Under the pieces are notes generated by a model. That model was given only the letters and a program-made list of their open reading frames with translations. It was not told where the DNA came from and searched no databases. DNA of 64,000 nt from Rhynchospora pubera (lineage: Eukaryota; Streptophyta; Magnoliopsida; Poales; Cyperaceae), in NCBI GenBank assembly GCA_028095005.1, contig CM051460.1, positions 232,270,742 through 232,334,741 of the forward strand. The letters run 5' to 3'. The translations under genes were made by a program, and so were the position numbers. Position 1 is the first letter of the stretch. Every line of letters begins with the position of its first letter. Positions 11,729 to 22,519 of the stretch are shown piece by piece.

Positions 11729-14700
11729 TCATTGCCCTGCAAGCCAAGAACAGCTGCCACTTGAGCTACCCTCACCAAGACGAACATCAAGCACTTGTAA
11801 TCTGACACTATGCAAGTAAGCATGTTGTGTGATTTCAATACATTCTTGCAAATCAGAATCGCAAGCCAGTACCACCCATTCGTCCTCATCATCTTTATAT
11901 TTCAATTGAAACAAACCGATAGGAAGCTTGAACCTCTTTGATACTTCTTCCACCACATACCCATATCCTAAATTTGGGTGCAATTTGAACCTAATAGTAT
12001 CATGCTTGTATGTAGCCTTTACCACAAGGCCCGAATTACCTTGAGAGGTCAAACTAGGATTATTTTCTATGGTCTGATAAGAACTTGGTAGACTTGATGC
12101 ACTTCCACTTCCACTATCAGTCATGCTAGAAGAAGAAGGCGCATCTTCTGCTATTGTACTTGCTTGAAGTTGAGCCTTCAATATAGGTGCAAAGTTTTCC
12201 AGAGGGTTTCCATAAATGGGGGAGGAATCAGGTTCTAATTTTGGAAAAGGTTGTTCACAATGTAAGTAGTTATGAGATGGAAAGCAAAGTAGCTGGTCAG
12301 GTTTGGTGGGTTCATGGGTTGAGGGTATGGTATTTTCGGGTGAAGCAATTGCTGTAATGAGGGACCCAGTTGCTGGGTCATACTTGAGCGTTCCTTCGAA
12401 ACCATCCACTGAGTTTATCATGTTCTGAATCTTCTTCAAAGAGCGATTTACCTTATTTATCTTGCGAGATGGCCATCTCGATATCCCATGCTGTCGGCAT
12501 ATCCTTTTTAATGTTGTTGGACAAACTGCAAATAAAATAAATAGGCAATGATTTCTAAAGATCAAAATTAGTTACCAACTTAGAAATTTGTTGTCAAACC
12601 CTTTTATAACCAACTTATAAACTAACAAATGGAAACTCACCACCAATACTTTTTGCAGCATCTTTGAGACTACCAGAAAAATATTGGCGGAGTGTGCTCA
12701 TGCTTATACTCTTCTCTCCAATGCTTTTTTTTTCTCAAGTTGGCTTGTTGAGCTCATCTTTAACTGCAGTGCATGACCAGAATAATGTTCTCTTGGTTTC
12801 TTAGTTATCAATTTTTACATGTCAAACCTTAAATTATGGCTGAAAATAATTTAGTTTGAGCCACATTAAACAAAAATCCATTACAGTCAATTGGCGTGGT
12901 GCCTTCACATTTACTTCTGAAGCTATATAACAGAAGGTTTAGTTACTTGCAAGTACCAGGTGAGATTTTAATATGTCAAGCTAAAACAGATTACCATGTC
13001 ATGAAAAGAGAAGTAAGTATCTTACAAATAACTGACCACCTTCAATTAAATTACTCGGGGGAAATATTAAGTATTTTGATTCTGGAATAATCTCTTGCTG
13101 ATTTCCATTGAGGAAACTATTCAAAAGTGAATCATTTAATATATTCAACTATTTTCAAACTCCCTTGCACTGATCTCAAAGTACTTCCTTAATACAGCAA
13201 AGGAAAACTAAGAAACGAGGGCAATAGTACTGGCAATGTACCTTAATTGTGGAGCCCATATCCTCTTGCTTCACTATCCTCTTCTGCTCAAAATTTAAAT
13301 CTGACATACTTCCATTCCTGTGGTGTCTCTCAGGTTCAGCTCCAGCAGCGAAATAATCAATTGAGAAATTAGATGCTGACATGGCACTAACTGCCCCAAT
13401 TCGTATCTCACTATCCGACACTGTCCTAAGACTCTTGCACAACCTTTGCATCGTCCCAGACAGACTGTTCAAGAGAACCTGCTGCTCATAAGCCCCACAA
13501 CAATCAACTGGAAAGAATAACTCCAAAATATAATCGCTATCCCCAGTATGTGCACTCCTGAGCCGAATAGCAACAGCAGCACGCAACCCATATTTGCGTG
13601 CATGATGCGCTAACGGGTACTCACAGATATTGAGGTCACGCACATCAGAGGAGAAAAAGGGGCGGTTTGACCGAAGAGCCCTTCCAACCATACCTTGGCC
13701 TTCCTCCAGACTGGTCTCAGTGCAAGTGTGAAGGAACCCATGCATGTTTGTTGTGTAAACATAGCATGATGGCTCGTGCACTGAGAGCATAATCTCGCCA
13801 TTGGCAAGTTTCAGTGGGACCCAAGTCAAAGCAAGGGGGAGTGAGTGGGCTTGGCATACTGTTTCTAGCAACTGTGATATTTCAGTATATACAGCCTTTT
13901 GGTTCTTCATTAAACTCTGAAATAATAGAAATTATAGATTAAGACTTAAAAGGACATTTTTTTGAAGTTGCATAACTGATAAACGTATTTCACATTATTT
14001 ATTAATGTCTTTATGATTATTGGTACATAACATGGTAATTTCACCTTTTTTTTCCTTTGCAGCAGTAAGTCATTTGATACTGAATGTACTTTCTTGTACC
14101 ATGCTGTGACTGAAATAATTTAGTCTGGTTAAACAGTAATGTTAAACACACCACTAAAATAAATATCAGTAGTTGGAATATCAGCATAGTAACAATTTAA
14201 TGCCTGGTTTAACAAGCAAAGTTTCATAGCCAGAGGTATATTTACATTAAAGTATTTAACAAAGCCAATTACAAAATTAAAAGGGTAACAGAAATACCTG
14301 AAGGTGGGGTCGTTCTTTTGCTTTAACAGTTCTCAAACTCACTGACTGTAAACAAAATAAAAAGAGAAAACAAACTTAAGATCAAAACTAGCAGTTAATA
14401 GAACAATGTTTACCACAAAATTTTGTAGTAATTCTGACTACAAACCTGTAAGGCCATACAAACAATATCCATTTCGCGATCAAAATCAGGTTTCTCTTTA
14501 GTTGTCACAATTTCCAACACAGCACAGCAAGAACCTGCATCTGTACCAAAAACCGGTACAGCAAGAGACCCACGTACCTCATGATTTGCTGCATAATCAG
14601 ACCTCAAGTACTCGACTTTCTTATAATAAAGGACATTTGGGGTCCACTCAGGCAATCCAGATATGTACACCCGACCCGGTAAGCCAGGGTACAGACCCGG

Positions 14701-15219
14701 TGTCTCCTTGGCAGCAAAAGTGAACTTTCGAGAGACCTCGCGGTACCCAGCGAGGGTCTGATCAAAGAGATGAGGCTGGTCAGATGTGGTTAATAAACGG
14801 TTACCACCTTGCTTGATTGGCATCCAAAATTGGGCTAATATGCCGGCTTCTGACATCTCTTTCAAAAGAGAAAGTGCTCTCATCATTCTTTCATGAAGAG
14901 AAATACCATAAGTTGATTTCGGTACCGGTACTAAGCCAAGTTGATCTGAAGGGAGCATGAATTGCAACATGGCCCCTTCATTTTGAGTTATTTCGCTTGA
15001 GCTCGATAAATTGGTGGAGACAGAATCTTGGGCTTCTGATGCATGCCAATTTGTATGTACATGGTGAGGAGCCGGATAACCCGTGGAAGGGAAGACCGGG
15101 TCCGACATGGACCCAGTACCAAGGTCAGAGTACTCATCAAGATTCAGAAGAGCCGAGAGAGCCAAAGGATCGTCTGGCATCGGGCTCCCAGCATCATCTA
15201 ACGGCACAAACCCATCCAT
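11729..15219 (-). CDS. NIN-like protein (NLP8/9 type) RWP-RK/PB1 transcription factor, possible frameshift
   Basis: Nitrate-responsive transcription-factor family; Arabidopsis NLP8 acts in nitrate-promoted germination. Exons: 15219-14446 (258 codons; NLP N-terminal region, HERMMRALSLLKEMSEAGIL), 14345-14298, 13916-13242 (GAF-like, HHARKYGLRAAVAIRLRS, LSGTMQRLCKSLRTVSDSE), about 12763-12641 (start of RWP-RK: LRQYFSGSLKDAAKSIG) and 12525-11729 (CPTTLKRICRQHGISRWPSR, then a C-terminal PB1 domain with VVKATYK and acidic DDEDEWVVLACDSDLQECIE). About 805 residues if intact, shorter than NLP8. KINKVNRSLKKIQ favours the NLP8/9 branch over NLP6/7. In the RWP-RK exon the splice-consistent frame meets TGA just before a nine-A run (12725-12733); the phase of exon 3 would suit ten A. 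This is either a sequencing error, an unusual acceptor, or a disabled gene. Confidence 0.85.
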
Positions 15220-15229
15220 GCAAATTCAG

Positions 15230-15780
15230 AAAAGAAGTCCTAAAGTTGAACTATCATGAAATTGGCTTTTCTCTCGTGCCCAAAACAGGAAAGTTGCAGT
15301 TTTTGAAGATGACCCAATACATTTAAAGAAGCAATTAGCTTACTTTATGGCCACCTACACTGCATGTGGAATAATATCCAAACATCAATTGCCTCTCGGG
15401 AAAGTGCCAAAGAAAATAAAAACTTAGCTGAGATACAGAGAACGAGAGAGAGAGAGAGATGAATAGATGATTCGAGAATCAGAAATCAGCCTGAACAGCC
15501 ACAGCACGCGGATTTGAGGTCGTCAGCTAGTTTAATATCGAAAACCGCCTTGGTGCTTCCAGCAATGGGTTTTGCTCTGGTAGAAAAAGTATACTAGTTT
15601 GATATTTTATTGCTGGGTTCATTCAATGGGGGAGGAGTGAGGAGTGCAGGATGCCACTTGAGGAAAGAAACAGGGAACAAGGTTTTAATTGGGCAGTGCA
15701 GGGAACTTGGAATAGAAGTGCCAACGAAAGGAGAGATGACATGACAAAGATATTTGCGGCGCTCGGACAGAATTTGTTGT
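15230..15780 (-). promoter_or_regulatory. Putative 5' leader and promoter region of the NLP gene
   Basis: No ORF of note. A GA-rich microsatellite (AGAGAGAGAGAGAG, about 15446-15462) lies about 230 bp upstream of the NLP start codon, a typical place for plant 5'-UTR GA repeats. No TATA box was identified with confidence. Confidence 0.35.
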
Positions 15781-16340
15781 GCTGTGTACGGACCCAATTC
15801 CTATTGTCGGTTTTATTCCTATACTAATAGTAATAACATTAATAATAATCGAAAGTGAATCTGTTTTTTTTTCTTTTCTTTTTGAGTTCAATTTGAGCCT
15901 GATTTTTGTTCAAATCCATTTCAACATTTCATCATTCATAATTTTGGAGAAGCAATTGTTTCTTAAAGATTATATGAAAACACTTTAGTCTACAGTCTAG
16001 TGCTACAAACGAACAAACGCCGTCTTCTGATTTATCAAGCATTAACTCGACTTATATTTTTTTAAGATAAATTAGAGTTCAACTTTCCCAGCTTATTTTA
16101 ATATTAATATCCGTAAAGAGGCTCCAGTCGAGTTTTTAATACGGTCACTTCGTTACTAGACGAAAGTCTGATTCTTACCTCCACTTTTATATATTTTTTA
16201 TTTTTTTCTGAATTGTTTACAACAATTTTTTGTCCCAAATAAATTGGGCAGGCTAAAAACGAAACCCAACAAAAACACACATCCAAGAACAAAACGAAAC
16301 ATAAAAAAACACTAATAATAGTAATATCAATAATGGCCAA

Positions 16341-16398
16341 AATAGCAATAATAATAATAATAATAATAATATATATAATAGTAATAGTAATAGTAGAA
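16341..16398. repeat. AAT/AGT trinucleotide microsatellite
   Basis: (AATAAT)n passing into TATATAATAGTAATAGTAATAG. It lies just 3' of the LINE fragment on the minus strand and could be derived from the element's tail. Confidence 0.8.
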
Positions 16399-16467
16399 AT
16401 CTATAGCTCAACGGTGATCTAATAAAGTGACCTACGAACTTATGGCCCAACTCTTATCCCTAGATTC

Positions 16468-16671
16468 CTACTTCATGGCTCCTAGTACATGAATTGCTAA
16501 CTTCCATGCGCTCCTATCGATCGTCAACTTTTTGGAGACGTTCCATTCTTTAAGGTCTTTTTTCACCGCCTCTTTCCATATCAATCTTGGTCTCCCCCTA
16601 GCTCTCCGTGTGTTTTTGAAATTATTAAGAATTCCTCTACGCCTCCGGAGGTCTGCGTTGGATATGTCCAA
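16468..16671 (-). mobile_element. LINE (non-LTR retrotransposon) reverse-transcriptase C-terminal fragment
   Basis: 67 codons ending MDISNADLRRRRGI...GRPRLIWKEAVKKDLKEWNV...DRSAWKLAIHV. The GRP(R/K)xxWxExxxKDL ... DRxxWxxxI pattern is the hallmark of the last part of plant L1-type ORF2. The rest of ORF2 is missing, as expected of an old truncated or internally deleted copy. Confidence 0.85.
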
Positions 16672-16897
16672 ATTATCTCAAACGATGTTAACTCCGCCTA
16701 TATTAAACTCTGCTTGCATTGTTTAGTATAGTTCGATTCCAAGCCCGAGTAAAAAAAGGAAGGTTGCGATAGACAAGGCGAGCCAACGTAAAAAAAATCA
16801 AGTGATTTCTATGAAAATAAAACCCAATTACTTCCAAAATATTTTTTAATTTTAAAAATTATTATCTGTTTGCAACCGAAATAATTTGCCTATCGCG

Positions 16898-17095
16898 TAC
16901 AATGCACATTTATCAATAGTACTAGGTGAAGATGTTGTTGCAAGCTGATATTATATTTTGCCTGTTATATATGTACAATGCACATGCATCGATAGTACTA
17001 GGTGAAGATGTTGCAAGCTGATATTATATTTTGCCTATCATCTACAATGCACATGCATCGATAGTACTTGGTGAAGATGATGTTGCAAGCTGCAG
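16898..17095. repeat. Tandem repeat, three units of about 68-73 bp
   Basis: Three head-to-tail copies of a unit with ACAATGCACATGCATCGATA, GTACTAGGTGAAGATG, TTGCAAGCTGATATTATA and TTTGCCTAT. The third is cut short after GCAAGCTGCAG. Function unknown. Confidence 0.9.
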
Positions 17096-17352
17096 TGTCT
17101 TGTAGCTCTCGTGGAAAACTAGGACATGATCTCCGATTGAGGTCTAATTTGTCTTTGAATTGTTTTTTTTTTTTTTAAACACCACCACTTTTCCTTTGCA
17201 ACAATGTGAAAAGTCAGTACAAAAACCTTGTATCTAACGTACAAGTTACAACTAACAACCTCGTGGCTCTCAAATGAGTACCTGTAACTAGCACCGGTAC
17301 CCAAATCTACTGATACCAGTTCCCTATTATTATCACACATCTTCTTCTATAT

Positions 17353-17541
17353 GGCTCCGTTTGGATGCGTTGAGAATAAGATAGGAAGAAGGAAGAAGGG
17401 AAGAAATTTATTGGGAAGGGATAAATTTATTGGGAAGTGTGTAACTTTTGTGAAGAGTTTGAATGGTTAGAAATAAATTTATTAGTAAAAAGTAGTTATT
17501 CCTTATTCCTTATTTCGGGAAGAAGCCATCCAAACGGAGCC
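17353..17541. mobile_element. Tourist/PIF-like MITE (same family as 3534)
   Basis: Ends GGCTCCGTTTGGATGCG and CATCCAAACGGAGCC, flanked by TAT on both sides (17350-17352, 17542-17544), with a GGAAGAAGG-rich interior. Confidence 0.8.
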
Positions 17542-17851
17542 TATGAGTAATAGCAAGCAAACAATTACAACTGCTGTTAAAAAGAACGCAACAATACAAT
17601 TGACTTATAAAATTAACTCCATATCTCAAGAAGTAAAATCAGATCACAATCCCTCTTTCTGGCCACCAACGCCTTCTATGAACTTCACTATCCACTGTGA
17701 TTGGTTGGTCCCTGTACCTGCATAGGTAATACCTCCATCTTTGGTATCATGGACAGCACCTGGTGCTTGATTTTTGGAGTCCATAGTCCTGTCAAATAAT
17801 GAATTAGTCCATCAAATTTTGTTCGTAAAGCTGCAGATGTGGAAATCACTT

Positions 17852-18172
17852 GGCCTCTGTTTGGATCGTATGAGATTAAGAGTATGATTAGTTATTCAGG
17901 ATTAAAATTGTTAGTCTCAAATTTTTAAGAATAAGCTTAATCTCAGAATAAAGATTTTTGTTTGGATGATATAGGAATAACAATGAGCTTTATCTTTGAC
18001 TGTTAACAAACCAAAATTTTAATCTCACTTCTTATTCTAACATCTAGTCAGATTAACTAATCTTATTCTGATTCGAAATAAGTCCTTAATCCTAGACTGT
18101 TTGGATTGTCTCTTAATCCAGATTAGCTATTTAGTCCAAAATAGCTCTTATTCATGACATCCAAACAGAGCC
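17852..18172. mobile_element. Fold-back MITE, GTTTGGATC family
   Basis: Inverted ends GCCTCTGTTTGGATC and GACATCCAAACAGAGC around an interior that begins GTATGAGATTAAGAGTATGA. The element at 60115-60495 belongs to the same family in the opposite sense. CTTG may be the duplicated target. Confidence 0.7.
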
Positions 18173-18257
18173 TTGGTTATTAAGGCTTTGCTCCAGAATT
18201 TAGAATAGAAGGGAAAGGGAAAGATTTAGAATAGAAGGGAAAGGGAAAGAAAGATAC

Positions 18258-18372
18258 GGCACCGTTTGGATATAGGAAGAAGGAAGAAGACCCAAATTTA
18301 TTATAAACAATTCAAACTCTTTATAAAGTTACACACTTCCCAATACTTCTTCCCACACCTATCCAAAAGGAA
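18258..18372. mobile_element. Truncated MITE of the GGCACCGTTTGGAT family
   Basis: Starts GGCACCGTTTGGATATAGG and ends CCTATCCAAAAGG. The interior ACTTCCCAATACTTCTTCCC matches the 3534 and 45661 copies. The 18190-18257 stretch before it is a short tandem duplication of TTTAGAATAGAAGGGAAAGG. Confidence 0.65.
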
Positions 18373-18379
18373 GAATAAG

Positions 18380-20065
18380 CTTAGTACACCTAAATTTGGG
18401 GGTGAACCGACTTTCCACTTTTTTTTTTTCATTTCTATCTAGTCAAATTACCTATATAACAATACACTATAACAAATCTGAATCGCTTTTCTTGACTGTT
18501 TATCTAACTTTTTGATAACACAACTCAAATTGCACATATTTGTCAAATTTGACCTCATTCCATTACCAGTCCTACAATGGTTTCACATGTGAACAAAAAA
18601 AGAACAGATGGTCAATTGTTTCTAAATGGGTACAGAAGGCACATAAGACATCCCCTCCCAACCTCTCAGGGCTAAATTGTTCGTAGTAAGTAATCTTTGT
18701 TTACAAAATAGCCACAAAAATATTTAATCTTCAGGGATATTTTAATTTTCCAAATCTGTGCACATGAGATATCTGAAAGACCTCTATTAATTGTCAAGCC
18801 ATTTGTACATCTCTTTTGAGGATAATGTACCGTTGGCCTTATATATATATATATTTTTATCCCCAACATTATCATGAATTTAATCCCAATATACTGTAGT
18901 GTTAAACAATTTTTTTATCCCAACTGATGTAAGTTTGTAGGTGTTATTTAAGGTCGTGACTCGTGAGCTAATTAAACGCGATGCTATTATTTTGCAAGAT
19001 GTATGCGATAGCGCTCATGTTTCTCTGCCATTGATATATGACACAATTTCAGGAGATATTGTTGCAAGGCAGAACACAAGAAGGTAATGAGATCAGTAAA
19101 CTTTAAGCAACTGAGGTCTGAGAACATTCAATTACTTCAACAAGGAAAATTAATGAGACATCCACCGATATTATATTTTTTTTTGTGAATATCAACATCC
19201 ACCAATATATCGATCCTTACCACATGTGAAGGTTGTGGCGGTTTCAAACATATAATAAGATAATTCTTTTCTCCATGATTTATGACATGGAAACACGTTC
19301 CCCTTCCAAGAAAAAATTGTAATTTTCTTCTATTTTTTTCCTTTTGAATTAGTTTGCATTTAATTTCTCAGTAGACAGGGTCAAGCGCACATGCTCGCCA
19401 GCATTCAAAAGTCTATTATATTGACTAGCAGCAGTGCCCACCTAATGTGTGGGCCAATTTTTATATGTGATATGTGAAAAAAAAGATCTTATTTGATAAA
19501 AATATGTTGTTTATTTTCATACGGAGGGGCGAATGCAATGCAAATAGATTAGAAATTTATTGGGATGCTAATGATTCTGTATGTTGAGAGAAACGGAAAT
19601 AATGTCATATATGGTATAATTGAATGATTTACTTGTGCCTTTTTCTAAGAAAGAATTATCAATGATATAATTCCTATTCTATTTTATCCATTGAGAGCGA
19701 TTTTTCAATAACAGAGTTTTTTTTTTTGTTATCAAATACAATCAATTCTCGTATCCACCAGTGATAACAGATCGTTTTTTGTATCCAATACAATCAATTC
19801 CCGTATCCACCAACAGATCGTTTTTACAGTATGGATTTTCTACTTGGAGGTCAAGCAAAAACGTTTATGGAAGTAATGCAACTTGGATTGGAAGTCATAC
19901 CCATAAGCCATAAGGCATGCGCCTCCTGCTAGTAGGTTCAGCCCAAGAGAGGCTTGCCACGTGTATCAACCGGATTGGGCATCATTTGTTTCGAGTCTAA
20001 AATGACAATGCAAATTAAACGTTCTATTTATGGCGTTGTTGAAACAAAACACCTTAAATCAGCTA
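18380..20065. other. AT-rich intergenic DNA, no gene seen
   Basis: No coding exon recognised. It contains a TA microsatellite (18838-18852) and a local duplication around 19730-19815 in which ATACAATCAATTC then CGTATCCACCA occurs twice. Confidence 0.5.
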
Positions 20066-20069
20066 GTTT

Positions 20070-21415
20070 CAAATGGATTTTGTTTTTTCTGTTTTTTAAA
20101 TAATAAATGAAAAGAATTCATATGGACTATTTTTTCTTTAAAAAAAAACAAAATGAAAAAGCGAGTTCAGCTAGTCTGTTCGTTAATGCTTAATAGTCGA
20201 ATGCCTTAATTTCAAATGTATTTTTTTCTGTTTTTTTAAATAAAAAATGAAAAGAATTCATATGGACTATTTTTTCTTTTAAAAAAAAACAAAATGAAAA
20301 AGCGAGTTCAGCTAATCTGTTCGTTCATGCTTAATAGTCGAATGCTTTAATTTCAAATGTATTTTGTTTTTCTTTTTTTTTTTAAATAAAAAATGAAAAG
20401 AATTCATATGGACTACTTTTTTTAAAAAAAAAATGACAAAGCAAGTTCAGCTAGTCTGTTCGTTAATTTTTAAATATCGAATGCTTTAATTTCAAATGGA
20501 TTTTGATTTTTCTTTTTTTAAATAAAAAATGAAAAGAATTCATATGGATTGCTCATTTTTTTAAAAAAAAAAAGACAAAATGAAAAAGCGAGTTCAGCTA
20601 GTCTGTTCGTTCATGTTTAATAGTCGAATGCTTTAATTTCAAATGAATTTTGTTTTTTCTTTTTTTTTAAATAAAAAATGAAAAGACTTCATATGGACTA
20701 TTTTTCTTTTTTAATTAAAAAAAAAACAAAATGAAAATGCGAGTTCAGCTAATCTGTTCGTTAATGTTTAATAGTCGAATGCTTTAATTTCAAATGTATT
20801 TTGTTTTGCTTTTTTTTTTTAAATAAAAAATGAAAAAAATTCATATGGACTATTTTTTCCCTTTTTTAAAAACAAACAAAATGAAAAAGCGAGTTCAGCT
20901 AGTCTGTTTGTTCATGCTTAATAGTCGAATGTTTTAATTTCAAATGTATTTTAAATAAAAAATGAAAAGAATTCATATGGACTATTTATTTCTTTTTTTT
21001 TTAAAAAAATGACAAAGCGAGTTTAGCTAGTCTGTTCGTTATTGTTTAAATATCGAATGCTTTAATTTCTAATGGATTTTTATTTTTCTTTTTTTTTTTA
21101 AATAAAAAATGAAAAGAATTCATACGGATTGCTCATTTTTTTTTTAAAAAAAAAGACAAAATGAAAAAGCGAGTTCAGCTAGTCTGTTCGTTCATGTTTA
21201 AAAGTCGAATGCTTTAATTTCAAATGTATTTTGTTTTTCTTTTTTTTAAAATAAAAAATGAAAAGAATTCATATGGACTATTTTTTTTCTTTTAAAAAAA
21301 CAAAATAAAAAAGGGAGTTTAGCTAGTCTATTCGTTCATGCTTAATAGTCGAATGCTTTAATTTCAAATTGATTTTGTTATTTTTAAATAAAAAATGAAA
21401 AGAATTCATATGGAC
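20070..21415. repeat. Minisatellite array, about nine units of 130-152 bp
   Basis: Successive units share TAAATAAAAAATGAAAAG, AATTCATATGGACTA, a T-run facing an A-run, GCGAGTTCAGCTAGTCTGTT, then AATAGTCGAATGCTTTAATT. The CAGCTAGTCTGTT landmark falls at about 20170, 20308, 20447, 20596, 20747, 20896, 21026, 21178 and 21320. Length differences come mainly from the homopolymer runs. Each unit can form a small T/A hairpin. No ORF. Confidence 0.92.
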
Positions 21416-21842
21416 ACTCAAGTGAGATATTAGGGATTTTCTTCAGGCCTTTGATGAGATATTACGGATTTTCTTCTTATTTTATTTCCTGTACACCGTT
21501 GCCTTGTCAAAATGCCACGCATGGCAAGATAGATTTAATTGTATAGATCCTTGATAGTGTACTAACAATTCAACTGGAAAAGATGTCGGATAGGTATATA
21601 TGTAAATAAAGGCGTATCAACAAAGCTAAAATCGGTATGCTATTAAAAAGTGCAAACCAATTGTCAAGTGAAGAATTATTCATCTCCTCAATAAATTGGA
21701 AATTTAACTAACAAACCTTTCTCAAAATTCCTACAAAAGAAATGAAAAAGGGAGCAAAAGCTTAATTGTTGCTAAAAAATTTTAAAACGGCTCCAAAATT
21801 CCAATAAACGCAAATGAAAATGGAAATAAATGAGCAATTATT

Positions 21843-22265
21843 GTTTAAGCGTACAGCTCAGTACCCTTCGCGAGTGGCCATCAAAATCACCCAACCGTCG
21901 TACCAGTATCCCACCTGCACCATAAAAGATAATATTTTTTTATGCTATCCACAATCAAGTAAAATAGCAATGTCAAATTCTGCCCAATTAAAGCACATTT
22001 TAATTGGAATTTAACATGCCTCATGACTGTAATACTGGTTATTTCTCTGTGCTAATTGTAGGCTGAGAAAAAAAAATACAAGATGGAAAATATAATAAGC
22101 AAGGGAATGGAAATCTAATAATGATAAGAAGAAAAGAAATCAATGATTAAAAATAACACTTACATGAATGCACGAACAAAGTATTTGCCTCTGTCATCAC
22201 TGGACACTACGATTCTCTGTCCGTCAGGCAACCACTGCAAATCGTCGATCCTCTTGGACAAAGGC
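21843..22265 (-). pseudogene. Actin-interacting protein 1 (AIP1) WD-repeat relic, two exons
   Basis: AIP1 is a WD40 cofactor of ADF/cofilin in actin filament disassembly. On the minus strand, 22265-22163 reads [20 protein letters not shown] then [10 protein letters not shown] before a GTAAGTG donor. After a GTGCAG acceptor near 21922, WDTGTTVG continues, and one base out of frame GDFDGHSRRVLSC follows. The order and the split ATG codon at the intron match the AIP1 family (RIDDLQW...FVRAFMWDSG...GEFDGHSRRVLSC). Signs of decay: a one-base insertion between the blocks, a TAG where the family usually has Glu just before FR, and loss of similarity after RRVLSC. The other exons of this ~600-residue protein were not found nearby. 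Confidence 0.75.
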
Positions 22266-22519
22266 CTGAACTAATTCCAGGGCAGGGTAGATGATTTGCA
22301 GAGAAGACCACAGAAATAATGTAGCTATGGAGCACCATTGACACATAAATGGTTGCTGCCATGCTTCCAGTAAATGCCGGCATGAAAGGAAGCCTCTGCG
22401 AGAAAACATAAATCCATGAAGTTTGTGCAAAATTGAGAAAGTAAGAGATGGAAGATACAAAGTAAAGCCTAAACAGCTTTTATTAAAAACTTTAGCAAGT
22501 ACCATTGCATTTTATTCAT

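Noticed and set aside
20070..21415. CRISPR-like direct repeats
   Set aside because: Units are contiguous, 130-152 bp, without unique spacers, in a plant nuclear context: a minisatellite.
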